Source of the DNA: Pestalotiopsis fici W106-1
Taxonomy: Eukaryota; Ascomycota; Sordariomycetes; Amphisphaeriales; Sporocadaceae
Assembly: GCF_000516985.1 (NCBI RefSeq)
Contig: NW_006917091.1
Coordinates: 5,452,518-5,516,517, forward strand
Direction: 5' to 3'
Length of the DNA stretch: 64,000 nt
Shown: positions 10,753-21,006 of the stretch, one piece after another
Numbering within the stretch: position 1 is the stretch's first letter
Layout of the letters: each line of letters begins with the position of its first letter
Program-made: the position numbers and the translations under genes
Notes under the pieces: model-generated
Told to the model about the DNA's origin: nothing
What the model saw: only the letters and a program-made list of their open reading frames with translations
Databases searched by the model: none

Positions 10753-11870
10753 GATGGATCACTGCCGGCTTTTATACCCGTAGGAAAGGAGCCTGGCCCC
10801 CACCGCCCAATCAAGAGTCTGCCAACACCAGGGGCACAGCCCCCGAGAGCATGTCATGATGCTTGCAGATCCCTAGATGGTGATTGGTTAATGCAAGTCT
10901 ACATGTGCAGTACGACTAGCTTACAGTTTTTATGTCCTATCACATCCCTCACTTTCTTTCTGCATTACAATGCACCCAAATTTGACGTTTTTCGCATAGA
11001 TGTGCGGCGCCTTGGTTCATGATACGGAATGGGCCATTGAATTGACAACAGCGTACTATGATCCTACGGTGCGTGGCGAAAATCATCACCTTTTGTGGAG
11101 TTGGGGACAAGCCTGACATGGACTAGTATAGCAAAGTGGTGCACATTTCTTACCCTTTGGACCGTCGCTTTAGAGTGGCAAAAATAGCGACAAGTCCACG
11201 GCCGACATGAGTGGATAGTTACCTGTAATGCACCCCATCGACGGTAAGTCGGTTGGACTGACACTCTTCAATGCAGGGGTTATGTGAGTTATAAATAGCA
11301 TACGCAGAATACTCTGGAGTGGACTGACGTGCCGCCGTTATGCCAGCCAGAAGGATGCCGTAAACATGCCGGAGGGAGAACTTCTCTTGCTCTATATCTT
11401 CTATTCACATTTACATTCTGTCGTATCGACGTAGTCAGTACCCACCGCAGATCACCTGCGTGGGTATATAGTTCGCTTTTCAGCACCTCTCTTTTGTAAA
11501 CTAGAGATCAACTCAGACAACTTTCAATGCTTCCTCGATCATCTCGTCTTCACTTCCCCCTTCACACATCGGCTCAGGTGAGACATTCACATTCACACCC
11601 TGGACTTTTGCATCAATAGTAGACAGTACACTTTTAAAATGAGTTCGCCAGCTTCAGCTTGATCGATTCGTAATCAGTGGGGTTGCCAAAGACCTCCACC
11701 TACGTACTGTGGCGTTGAAGACTGTTCCAGACGACCATCAAGATAAACGAGTGTGATAGCCATAATCCTAGAGCTATATATTCCCAAGTTCGGAGTAGCA
11801 AGAAAAAGGAAACAATGTATGAAGGAGCGCGTAGCTGATAAATGATTGAAGACTTGGTTCCATCCGTTTC
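10753..11870. other. Intergenic region, no convincing gene
   Basis: Short open frames occur on both strands but none has family motifs or a plausible intron structure. A possible short coding start at 11527 (plus) followed by a GTGAGA donor at 11577 could not be extended into a real exon. Confidence 0.35.
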
Positions 11871-12433
11871 TTAATGGCCGTAGCCTGAACAATAGCAAAT
11901 GCCTGGTGGCGGATTGTAATTGCACGCTGGCATATGCACATACTTCCTGAGCCCTTTATAATCGTTGCTATTCCTATCGTAGAATGAGACCGTCAATGAC
12001 GCGTGGTCGGAACACTGATGAGTTAGTCAGGAAGATACACTTGCTTTCTTATGACGTACTGGAGTAGATCGGTCACAAACACAATAGTTGTTCCGATCCG
12101 TGTAGCATGAACCGCCTTGATCAACTCCACGAACGTAGCACCTCTGAGTTTCGGGGTCACACCACTATAGATACTTTAGCTTATACAATTCATAGTGAGG
12201 AGAAAATAATCACAATGACTTACCCCACTTCCGGACCTCTTTTCTATGATGGAGGTTTCGTTTCCATCTAGCGAACGACCTTTGACGGCTCCTTCGACCT
12301 CATCGGTAGTGCAATACTCGTCTCGACGATCCATAGTGGTTGCTTCGTCGTGGCCAGCTGGGACAGCAAGGACGGCAGTGTGGGCCCAAAAGGCTAGGAC
12401 TCCGAAAGCGAACAATGGTGAAATGATTTTCAT
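11871..12433 (-). CDS. Small secreted cysteine-rich protein with KR-processed pro-region
   Basis: Unrecognised 152-residue protein from three exons: 12433-12224, 12164-12060 and 12014-11871. Both introns are GT-AG and phase 0, and the second has a perfect CTAAC branch site. The N-terminus is a signal peptide (MKIISPLFAFGVLAFWAHTA). A pro-region follows, ending in EKR at about residues 64-66, a Kex2-type site. The predicted mature part of about 86 residues carries nine cysteines, including two CxC pairs (YCVCDR and ICYCSG) and a GGSC turn. Spacing is partly like the end of cysteine-stabilised alpha-beta peptides, but the CxxxC element of that fold is absent. A role in host interaction or antagonism is possible but only inference. 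The next gene (13521, opposite strand) also encodes a small secreted Cys protein. Confidence 0.72.
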
Positions 12434-12882
12434 TTTGAGTTAAATAAATGAGAAATTGTGATCTTCAATGTTTTTGGTAGTATCCGAACAGAATAAGCTC
12501 TTAATCGCATCGAAAACATAATTTGGGCACCATGATCACTCTTTATACTTATAACGACCTGTTCGCTTTCTCATATCTTCTTAGATTTTCTGTCAAGTCT
12601 ATTTTTATGATTCGGGGGGTTCATGCAAATACGTAGATACACCAGAGAAGGTATGGCTCAAATCGATGTACATTCCAAAATGTGATCTACAATTAATAAT
12701 CAACCACAACTAGCTACTGCGCCGCAGTAGACAATCATGGCTACATGTTGGTGACGTACGACATAACTCTTTGTTTTCCGTAAAGTTGTTCGTTTCGGCA
12801 AAGCAATAAACCCGAAAGGATCACTAAGCCTCTCTGGCATAACTCATAGTTCGATCCACCAAGCCTAGTCCACAACACTTAT

Positions 12883-12936
12883 AATATGATCTGCCAAGAT
12901 AATACGACCTGCCAAGATAATATGATCTGCCAAGCC
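12883..12936. repeat. Three 18-bp tandem repeats
   Basis: Unit AATATGATCTGCCAAGAT occurs at 12883, 12901 (two changes) and 12919 (last two bases differ). The final copy runs into CTAGTACACAAAACTTA, which nearly repeats the sequence at 12866-12881, so a longer imperfect duplication surrounds the array. Confidence 0.85.
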
Positions 12937-13352
12937 TAGTACACAAAACTTAGCATGTGACGTACTGGGCTGATTTCATGTGAGATCAACGGTGACTTAT
13001 GACATCTTAATTCTTTGCTGTTGGTTAGAACTCTGGGCTGTGACGATGCAATGATTAACAAAGCCATGTTCGTGACGTTTGGCCGAAATCCAAGATGTGA
13101 ATATCTCGATCTCAAGATTGTCCAAAGATAGGTACGCCTTCCTTTCCTGTCTAAAGTGGCTCTACCTACTCGCCTGCGCCTCAAGCTATTACCTCTGACA
13201 TGACTATTATATTGCAGATCAGTCTATTCTGAGTGAATTTGCTTCAAAGATGTATATGATCAACCTCATGGAATGGAACATGTTGAGTGGCCAAAAATAG
13301 GACCATATGACGTGCATTGACGCAGAACGCTTAACACTGCTGTGTTGAAATG

Positions 13353-13362
13353 TATATATAAG
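13353..13362 (+). promoter_or_regulatory. TATA box of the secreted protein gene at 13521
   Basis: TATATATAAG about 160 bases before the ATG. The leader between is rich in CACCA/ACCAC triplets (13410-13480), as in strongly expressed fungal genes. Confidence 0.6.
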
Positions 13363-13520
13363 TACTCTGGAAAGCCTCGCTTGCTTTAATCGAAGAAGTA
13401 GACATCATTCACCACTACCTTCACCATTGCAATCACCACTACAATCACCACAACAATCCACAACTACCACCACATTATCACTCGCCAATCTAGTTTTATT
13501 TACCCCCATTATCAACCATC

Positions 13521-14060
13521 ATGAAAGCAACAACTTTTCTCATTCTGGCGCTGGGTGCTATCACTGGCTCCAGTATCCAGATAGACCCAAACATGGAGGA
13601 TGGGCTCTTCACAGCTGATCTTGGCTCTGGAACCGCGAGTAACGTAAAGATGCTTGCTCGCCATGACCCTCAGGCCACCGCCACTTCACCCAACCTTGCG
13701 GTCCGATCCCGAATCATGCAACGCAAACTCCCCGTAGATCAAGCAACTTGCAGCGATATTATATATGTCGATTCTGCGGAATACATCCAGTCGCTGGGTA
13801 AGCTACAGGACTACTGTAACAACAAGCCAAATGTCCAGTCGAAGAGTATCATTGGATTCAAGATCGGCTCTTCAATGGCTTATATGTGCAACTATGGCAA
13901 CAAAATTGAATGCCTTACCAACGAACTAAACGACGACATGGATACTCTTAATGGAAGATGTTCTAGCCAGCAGATGACTGGATTTGTCTGGCATGACCAC
14001 GTTAAGAAAGTGTATGGACGGGCTGTCACGGGCGAGAGCGTTTGCGGGAACATGGGATGA
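13521..14060 (+). CDS. Small secreted six-cysteine protein
   Basis: Intronless, 179 residues. The signal peptide is MKATTFLILALGAITGSSIQ. A low-complexity pro-like region with basic pairs (SRIMQRK) precedes a C-terminal domain of about 100 residues with six cysteines, enough for three disulfides. Notable motifs are YMCNYGNKIEC and the ending GFVWHDHVKKVYGR with a last Cys near the end. The layout (CNYG, then a Gly-Trp/Val-aromatic stretch, then K-x-YGR, then C) recalls a set of unnamed fungal secreted proteins I have seen; no function is known to me. It carries a clear TATA box and lies head to head with the Cys-rich gene on the other strand, so both may be expressed under similar conditions (inference). 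Confidence 0.75.
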   Translation: MKATTFLILALGAITGSSIQIDPNMEDGLFTADLGSGTASNVKMLARHDPQATATSPNLAVRSRIMQRKLPVDQATCSDIIYVDSAEYIQSLGKLQDYCNNKPNVQSKSIIGFKIGSSMAYMCNYGNKIECLTNELNDDMDTLNGRCSSQQMTGFVWHDHVKKVYGRAVTGESVCGNMG

Positions 14061-15976
14061 GATATCACACAATCGGCGCTTACCCTTTGTTATTTGAGTT
14101 TGGGATTTGCATTATGCTGACAGGGCGGCAGCTGATCATTCATTCTTTTAACTGGGCTTTTGGATAACTAAGATAGATTCCTGCTTGGAGGCAGACTTTA
14201 CATTCGTTTGATTAATAAATAAGCAATCACACGAGCAGCTAATTTGTGACGGCATGTTTATTTTAAGACCAACCTCGTCAAAATTTTGTATATTCGACGG
14301 CTCGGTCAGTGCACAGTCCACTTTGATTTGATTTATCTCGGATGAACGCCCGTTTATTATCCGTTGGACCGATTAAAATTCGGTGGCAATGGCTTCATAA
14401 TATTCGGTTGCTTTACACAGGTTGGACCGTGGTCGCGTTCATTTGCTGTGAAACAGCTATTAGTGGCGATATAGCCTTTGCCTGGCCTAATGCAAGCGGC
14501 CTTCGGTTTATAATGATTAATTTTTAAATTTATCTTGATTAACATAAAAGATCGATTTAATATCACCCAATAACCCGACTTTACAAAAGCACCAAGAAAT
14601 GGCCTGAATAAATACATGTGTCTCTATGTTTTATGTTCACTTGGTGTGAAGCTAAGAAAGAGCTTCTTGTAATAAGATACCGCAATTTATGCGGAACTCA
14701 ATGAAAAAGACATTAAACAACTGTCGATGGAGGATATCAGCATGCAGTTGCAATTAAAAAAAACATTTGAATAACCAGGGAAACCGGCTCTAATAAAGAC
14801 GCAAACGGGATAACCGGCATTGAAGAACAGCAGGAGGATTCAAGCGTAGAAAAGGATTGCGAAATCTCACTGTCATCTAAAGCATATTTACACGGTTGCC
14901 TAGTACTTAGGCAAGCTACATACCTACGTTAGGTAGACTAATAAGTCCCCGATCGGCAAAACCGTTCGAATCCCTTATTCGTTATGTTTCATGGTAGGTA
15001 TTTAGGTACCCATGCATCCACTTTTAAGGCTGTGGTTAAGGCTGAGATCCACTGTATATGATGTAAATGCACATCGTGCTAATCTAATGCGTAGCTGTTG
15101 CCGGGCAAAAAGAGTGGGAAAATGATGAAATCTTACGGCACCAACAGGGACTCACTGTACTTTACCATATATAACCTATGATCAAAAGATGATCTACTAT
15201 GTAAAGACAAGGAGCTTAATTTGGTCTTCGGCTGGGGAACAGTTTTATTTATAATACAGCTATGGATAAGCCGGCAGCCGGTGGGGATCGGCTCGTGGCC
15301 CGTGCAGCCAGGCTGGCTAGCACGAATCACACGGACTGTCACAGGCAGATAAATACATAGTAGATACTCCGACCGAGACAGGAAAAGTGGCTATCCGCGT
15401 GGATTTGAGCTCACGACGCTTTGGGTCTTCCTCCTACGCATGCGCAAGTGAAGGATTTTGCCGAACGTAACCTCCACGCGCAAGGGGGCACCCAAACGCT
15501 GAGCAAAAGATGGCTACACGGCTTTTATACGTCGGAAAGTTATCCGTTCTAAGGACGAATCTCATACATAAAATGATGGATTCAATAGATAGAAAAGAGC
15601 CTGTCTCCACGACTCAAGGGATGATTTTCTTGCCGTAATGGATTCGGTTTAGAGCATTTATCATCAAAAGCATACCCCGACCGAAGGTGCTCCGGTGACC
15701 CAGACCCATCTTCTCCTTCCGGAGGTGACTCTGCCTTATTCCGCGGAACTTACATTGGATTATCTCCCCGCACCAAATAGGAATGGCAGATACCGGGATG
15801 AAGAAGTACAATCCCATTCGTAAATGGCAGTTCGGCGCCGAGGGCGGCTGCAATCACCAATGGAAATCTACAGACAAACCGATCTCCACATACAGCAAGC
15901 TGGAGGTCATGCACGGCGACAGTATTAATTCCACGACATACTGTGTCCTATTACATGTATTGCCCAAAAGATCCGA
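14061..15976. other. 1.9-kb gene-poor intergenic region
   Basis: No gene is supported. There is an inverted repeat around 14909-14925 (TGCCTA and TAGGCA arms). A minus-strand frame at 15614-15853 has no start context or recognisable motif. A GTTCGAATCCC at 14967 looks like a tRNA T-loop, but no arms pair around it. Confidence 0.4.
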
Positions 15977-16685
15977 TCAACCGACGACGCGGGAGACCTT
16001 TGTTTCTATGTAGAACCCTCCATCTTCGACAACAAAGCGTGCAGTACCAACAAACAGGTTGTTCTCCAGTTCTTGCAACAGCCCCGGTCCTGCTTTGAAC
16101 GTGACGTGCGACACGGCATTGCCAAAAGCTGTCGTCTTTGCGTCTGGCGCCCCAGTGAAAATGGCCAGGAAAGCAGCGTCAACCGCGATGACTCCCTGGT
16201 ATGCATAGATAATCAGGGCGCCGTCTTTGTTTCTAGAATAACAAAAATAGTTAGGATTAAATCTTCCTTCTCTGGAATGGGTTACTTTCTTGAGAACAGC
16301 GTTGACATTAATCTGCGCATGTGATTGCGATGGATTGATGCGGACGTGGTCTGACCCAAAGACGATCTCGGCGTTTAAAGGGACATTGAAGTTTGGCTCA
16401 CTTATTACCGTTCCAGATGAGATAGGCTTTTGTGGAAGTTAGATACCGAGTCAGCGATTCTATGCATAATAAGTGGCGTCTGTTCTAAGGAGACTCACAA
16501 CAACATCTACAATCTCCCCATTGGACGTGGCGCCTAGGAGCGAAAAGTCAGTCATGGGTTGTTCTCATAAAATGAATGATACAGCATTGATTTTCTTTTT
16601 TCTTTGTACCTATTCTGAAGCCAGGTGCAGGGTTCAAGCGGGCCACGAACGCTGGTTCGAGTGAGGGAGAGGTTGCCTGAGCCAT
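15977..16685 (-). CDS. DUF3237 family protein
   Basis: Exons 16685-16610 and 16533-16499, then 16426-15977. The first two introns are GT-AG with good phases (the second has a CTAAC branch). The protein, about 186 residues, lacks a signal peptide. DUF3237 marks are the NGEIVDVV start, NAEIVFGSDHVRINPSQ, KDGALIIYAYQGV and the closing LFVGTARFVVEDGGFYIE. DUF3237 forms a small beta-barrel of unknown function, often beside secondary-metabolism or aromatic genes. Between AVLKK and NKDGALI an 18-codon stretch (16286-16233) looks like an intron, with a GTAAC donor, CTAAC branch and TTCTAG end. Removing its 53 bases breaks the frame, so I leave it translated. It is divergent from the SnoaL-like gene starting at 17027. 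Confidence 0.72.
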
Positions 16686-17026
16686 GACGTCCACTTAAGT
16701 AACGAACCAGATTTACTATTTGCAGTAAATAAGGCACAAGATCTTCAAACTGATAATATACCCGACCGTGAGGTCAATAATTGTTCAATACTTGGGATTA
16801 TAATTATTATCCGGCCCGGTCGCTCCCGCTCTCCATGGGCTGGTTTATACGTGGTATCCGAGCCTGTGTTGAGTTTCGCATGAATCAAGAAAGAATCTAG
16901 GCAAACGGGGAGAGGTAAATGCTGTCTTGAGTCCTACAAATCACAATCATATCGTGTATTGTAAACTTTCTATTCAATACTTCTCCATACACCAGACTTC
17001 GTCCAGGAACGCGAAATTAACTAGTG
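16686..17026. other. 341-bp bidirectional promoter region
   Basis: Separates the DUF3237 and SnoaL-like starts. AT-rich around 16780-16812 with TAATTATTATCC; no further site is defined. Confidence 0.45.
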
Positions 17027-17596
17027 ATGGCGCTGGACAACACCGTCTGGCCAGTCGATCTAGCCACGCCAGAGAACATAAAATCTTGGCTTGCGAAGCT
17101 CTTTACTACAGTTGACTCCAAGGACCCCGAGTCAGGAGCCACACTTGCTACATTGTACACCAGCGACGCAGTTGTTTATGGATTGCATGGAAAGTCTGAA
17201 GGGACCGAAGGTAGGGTATACTTGTAATGCATATGATGCATAGTGGCAATGACTAATGTGGTCTAGCGATCATAAAAAGCCGCAAGACAGCGTGGGACAC
17301 CATCGAGCGTCGCAAGCATGAGGTTCTTCGAGTCTATACTGCAAGCAGTACATACAGTGATATATTGCTAGTAGGTAGGCTCACAGTAGACTTCAAAAAT
17401 GGCAAACATGTCGTCGCCGAATTTATCGCCCGTGTCGTCTTTGGGCAGACTACTGGAAAAGACCTCCAGGCGAATCTGTATCAAGTTTGGGGGGTAAGTC
17501 ATCGAGAAAGTCCTATCGACGTATACATGGCATGATGTATTGACGTTGGTATGATAGGACAGCAGCCCTTGGTCAAAGGTAATGGCGCTGACTTGA
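17027..17596 (+). CDS. SnoaL-like (NTF2 fold) small protein
   Basis: Three exons (17027-17210, 17267-17493, 17558-17596), phase-consistent, 149 residues. The start is the ATG at 17027, since the preceding in-frame codon is GTG. The sequence has the cone-barrel pattern of NTF2-like SnoaL proteins: an N-terminal helix pair (IKSWLAKLFTTVD), LYTSDAVVYGLHGKSEG, then R-x-x-E-V-x-R-V and alternating beta strands (LTVDFKNGKHVVAEFIARVVFG), closing with LYQVWGDSSPW. The fold serves as a small-molecule cyclase, isomerase or lone binding domain, and no catalytic residues can be named here. It is head to head with the DUF3237 gene. Two small barrel proteins sharing one promoter suggests a joint metabolic job (inference). 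Confidence 0.7.
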
Positions 17597-18076
17597 CGTG
17601 GGTCCATTCTTTTAAGAAAGGCGTCTTATCCAATTTTTTTGACAATAAAATCCAGAATACGCTTGCATCCGTCAAATTGCTATCGCCTGCCCATAATACC
17701 AAATATGTGATGTTCTTCCGACCTAGTTCTTTCAGAATCGGAATAGTCTCGGTTCACTTTTGACTTTCTTTGCCTGCTAGTCCCAGAAGTCCAAGATATT
17801 GATGCTCATCCTTGAGGCTGTAACCCCTCATAATCATGGTCCCTTCTGACCAGACGGACTGCAAGGATGACTGCGCACCAAGCTAATGATGCAAGAACCA
17901 CAAGACTGTGCACACGATTGGCCCTGATGCACAGCCCGAGGCAGTCAGGCAAAATCGCTGCCAAATATTACAATCCGCCTTGTCCGCATTCAATCCAACC
18001 TTTTTTTAATCAAATTTCTTCCCAATTCACGTCGCACGATGCACTGAGAGCCGTTCACTCATGCGACAATCGTTCT
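17597..18076. other. Intergenic region, no gene seen
   Basis: An open frame from 17867 reads into the start of the next gene but lacks any motif. Treated as leader sequence. Confidence 0.35.
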
Positions 18077-19108
18077 ATGCACTCTGCAGACCGTTTCATA
18101 ACAATGCTGCCTTTTGTAAGTCTGTCCTTCAAGTGCCACCAGGCTGTGACAGCTCGTTGGAAACTGACTCTCGTGGGTTAGCACTCTATAACTCCGCCTC
18201 CAAAGCGACACACCCCGCCATTTTCTCCTCATAATTCCCCGCTCTCGTCGGCATCTTTGCCACTCCGGATCCGTTCCGGGCCGGCACTTCTTCACCCGAC
18301 CCAACAAAAACGCGAATGTCTCGAAACCGAACTGCACACACCCAAACTCGATCGGCTGCACAATCATCTTTGGCTAGCTGGACTACCGAGGCCAGCGCGG
18401 CCACTGCATCGCCAGGTTCAGATGAGCCGGAAGATTGTCATCACAGAGTCCGCTGATGAGCATCTGGTTTGGCACCAGAACTCAATCTTCTTGAAGCCAA
18501 TACCTGAATATCTTCTGCGCTATAGCTTTTGGGAGGATGAGATTTGTCCTTATCCAGAGCTGTATCAATCTGCATGCGGGCTGTTACTCTCTTACGGCTG
18601 GCTCATATCATACAAGAGTGACTACGTCATTGCGACACAAGCGAACCTTCTTCCGGGTAGTATAAGCTGGGACCAGTGGCGCTGCTTCATGGACGAGGTC
18701 TTGACGTTTATAGAAGGCACCAAGCAGCATACAACGAGCATGCGCTACCGCTACGGCGAACTGCGACTATCGCGCCTAACCAAGCTCACCAGGGTGCTGC
18801 CGGGCACAATGTCGTTTCAGAGCCTGGTCCATGGCTACATGTCCAACTCGACATGGAAGGCGATATTCTTTCAAAAGAACTTTGCGTGGCTGCTGGTCGC
18901 ATTCTTGTACTTGTCAACTATCCTCTCTGCACTTCAGGTGGGACTGGCGACAGAATTCATGAATGGGAGTACCAGCTTTCAAAACATGTCGCAAGGGATA
19001 TGCCTCTTTGTGATTGGGTTCATCGGTGCATCTACAGCGCTGTTGCTCATGGTGTGGGTTGGTTTATGTTGTATACATGTGATTTCAACTTTGAGATATA
19101 GCAAGTAG
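18077..19108 (+). CDS. DUF6601-type fungal membrane protein
   Basis: Two exons. The main one is 18182-19108. In-frame stop TAG at 18179-18181 blocks extension, so the start must come from an upstream exon. A GTAAGT donor at 18116 and GGTTAG acceptor join MHSADRFITMLPF (ATG 18077; a second ATG at 18104) to it in frame, giving about 321 residues. Family-like blocks are LHNHLWLAGLPRPARPLH, ITESADEHLVW, SIFLKPIPEYLLRY, YGWLISYKSDYVIATQ and LLPGSISWDQW. Two C-terminal membrane segments follow (FAWLLVAFLYLSTILSALQ; ICLFVIGFIGASTALLLMV). Fungal proteins of this kind are predicted membrane-anchored and have no known function. The start codon is uncertain. Confidence 0.75.
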
Positions 19109-19668
19109 GGTACACCCACATAGAATCCAGCAAACATTCGTTTTCACATGATCCCAGCAATCCAATTTCCATCTCCGACAAATACTGTCGGTTGATTTCA
19201 AACCTATTCTCTTTTTTCATTCATTTTCTTTCGTTCTTTTTATGTTACCAGCTCTTAGATACAGTCGTCTAATTAAATGCTGTCGTACTCATACCAAGAC
19301 CGGTTTTGTCGGTCCAAAAACTGCGTTCTACGCTCTGGGGGTATACAATCCCACTAATGCACGGGCTAGTAGTGCTGTAATCAGCACGCTAGGGGCTAGA
19401 AATTGCTTGAAGCAGCAGCCCAAGGCAACCCACCCCTCTACAGAGCACTCCCAAGTTCTACAAAAGGGTACAGGCTATATGAACCCCGCGAGTGCAGGAC
19501 CATCAGCATGACCTCGGAACTGAGTGGCCAACAAAACCGCCCGTCGCAATCGCTTTTGCAACGTTGAGTCATGTTCCAGGTATTTCGCCTGCCTCAAGAG
19601 CAAGAGTCTCGTCTTTTCAGCATTATGGCGCAATGGAAGTGTGGGTGTCATGCCATCGACGCTGCCCC
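19109..19668. other. Convergent intergenic region
   Basis: Lies between two convergent gene ends. No gene or terminator consensus is recognised beyond T-rich runs at 19205-19240. Confidence 0.4.
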
Positions 19669-20759
19669 TCAAATGCCATTGAGAAAGCTCAAGTCTCGCG
19701 GCGCTTCCACTTCTGCCACAATCTCCTCCCTCGATCTGCCCACATCCGCCTTGACCATCTCCGCATACAACTGAGCAATCTTTTCTGTTACTGGACCCCG
19801 TTGCCCGTCGCCAATGACGCGACCGTCAATTTGTACAACGTGGATCTGCGAAGGAAAGGTGCCAGTGCAGAAGGCCTCGTCGGCGCCATAGACCTCGGTC
19901 AGGGCAAAGTCGAGCTCTCGCACGACGATGCCGTGAGCGCGACAAACGTCAATGGTCTTTTGCCGCGTCACACCCTGCATCTGATTGTCCTTGGTGGCAG
20001 TCCAGACTTCGGACCCGCGCACGATGAAGAAATTGACAGAATTGCACGTCTTGACGAAGCCGCGCTGGTCCAGCATTAGCGCCTCGTCCACTCCCATAAC
20101 GCCAGCATGTACGCAAGCTTGCACGTCGGTCGCCTTTGAGATGTGGTTCCACTGCTCGTCCTTGACGTCGGGCGACCCGCGGCGCACCCAAGTCGTGCCT
20201 AACCGCAAGCCCCGCGAGTGGGTGGCCGGGTCCGTGGCCTTGACCTCGGGGATGATGACAATGAGCGGCAGCCCAATATTTACTGATGGGCTTTGGTACG
20301 GCGTTGACTTGAGCCCGCGCGACACGACGAGCCGCATGTGCACGTGCTCTTCGTCGCCCATGGCATTCGCGTCAAGTGTGTCGTGAATCAGGCCCAACAG
20401 CTGTGACTTTGAGAGTCCTAGATCCATGTGCATGGCCTTTGCAGCCTGGAAGAGACGGTTGAGATGCGCGCTGGCAAATTGGACCTTGCCTCGCTTGGCG
20501 CGAATACCTTCCTACATGGCTGTGTTAATAGGGCTTTTCAGAGGGTTGCAAAGAGCTACCGGAGACCACTCACCCAAATGCCATCACCAATGAGGAAGTT
20601 TGAGTCAAAGACAGAGACAACAGCCTGCTCTCGGGGTACAACACGAAATTGACCCGTTACGCCATCTCGCATTCCGATGAGAATGGCTTCATTCTTCTGG
20701 TTGGGGATCACGGCGTGTGTGCCGGCATGATGTTCGCCTGGTGTCGCTGAGGAAGACAT
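19669..20759 (-). CDS. Class-IV PLP aminotransferase (branched-chain / D-amino-acid type fold)
   Basis: Two exons, 20759-20574 and 20511-19669, joined phase 0 by a GT-AG intron, give 342 residues without targeting signal. Fold-type IV features: VSVFDSNFLIGDGIWEGIR near the start, LNRLFQAAKAM, the likely PLP lysine in HISKATDVQ about residue 186, then GVDEALMLDQRGFV and NFFIVRGSEVWT. The position that in BCAT/D-AAT is Glu contacting the PLP pyridine nitrogen (G-x-x-x-E) reads Thr here (GFVKTCNS). This may be normal for the subfamily or may alter the reaction. Known members transfer amino groups between 2-oxo acids and branched-chain or D-amino acids, or act on amines; the substrate here is unknown. 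It lies beside a same-strand Zn2Cys6 gene and near an MFS transporter. Confidence 0.87.
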
Positions 20760-21006
20760 GATCGCATAAGTTTGCAACTCCTTGAATGTTCATCAGCATG
20801 AATCTGATCGAGGTCTATTCTTTCAGCAAAATCGATTTATATATCTGCGTATTGATACGAAAGGTACCAGACTCTGTTTCATCTCGGCTCAGACCGAGGA
20901 GGTACACTGTCATCGTCCCGCATTTTCGGTGGTGGCCGAATACAGCAGACCTAGTTCCCACTGTCCTACGCTATACTCACAGAAATGATAGTGGAAGCAA
21001 CCTAAC

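Larger units (their letters stand above)
12434..13520. other. Divergent intergenic region between two secreted-protein genes
   Basis: Holds the promoters of both secreted-protein genes and a small tandem repeat (12883-12936). A short minus-strand frame at 12936-13184 has no signal or motif and is not called as a gene. Confidence 0.5.

Noticed and set aside
14955..15000. Possible tRNA from GTTCGAATCCC
   Set aside because: No T-stem, acceptor or anticodon arm pairs around it on either strand.
15614..16013. Open frames on both strands at the 3' end of the DUF3237 gene
   Set aside because: No family motif, signal peptide or intron structure. One overlaps the DUF3237 end antisense.
18316..18420. 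ATG at 18316 as start of the DUF6601 gene
   Set aside because: It is in another frame and reads into stops. The family frame opens at 18182 after an intron.
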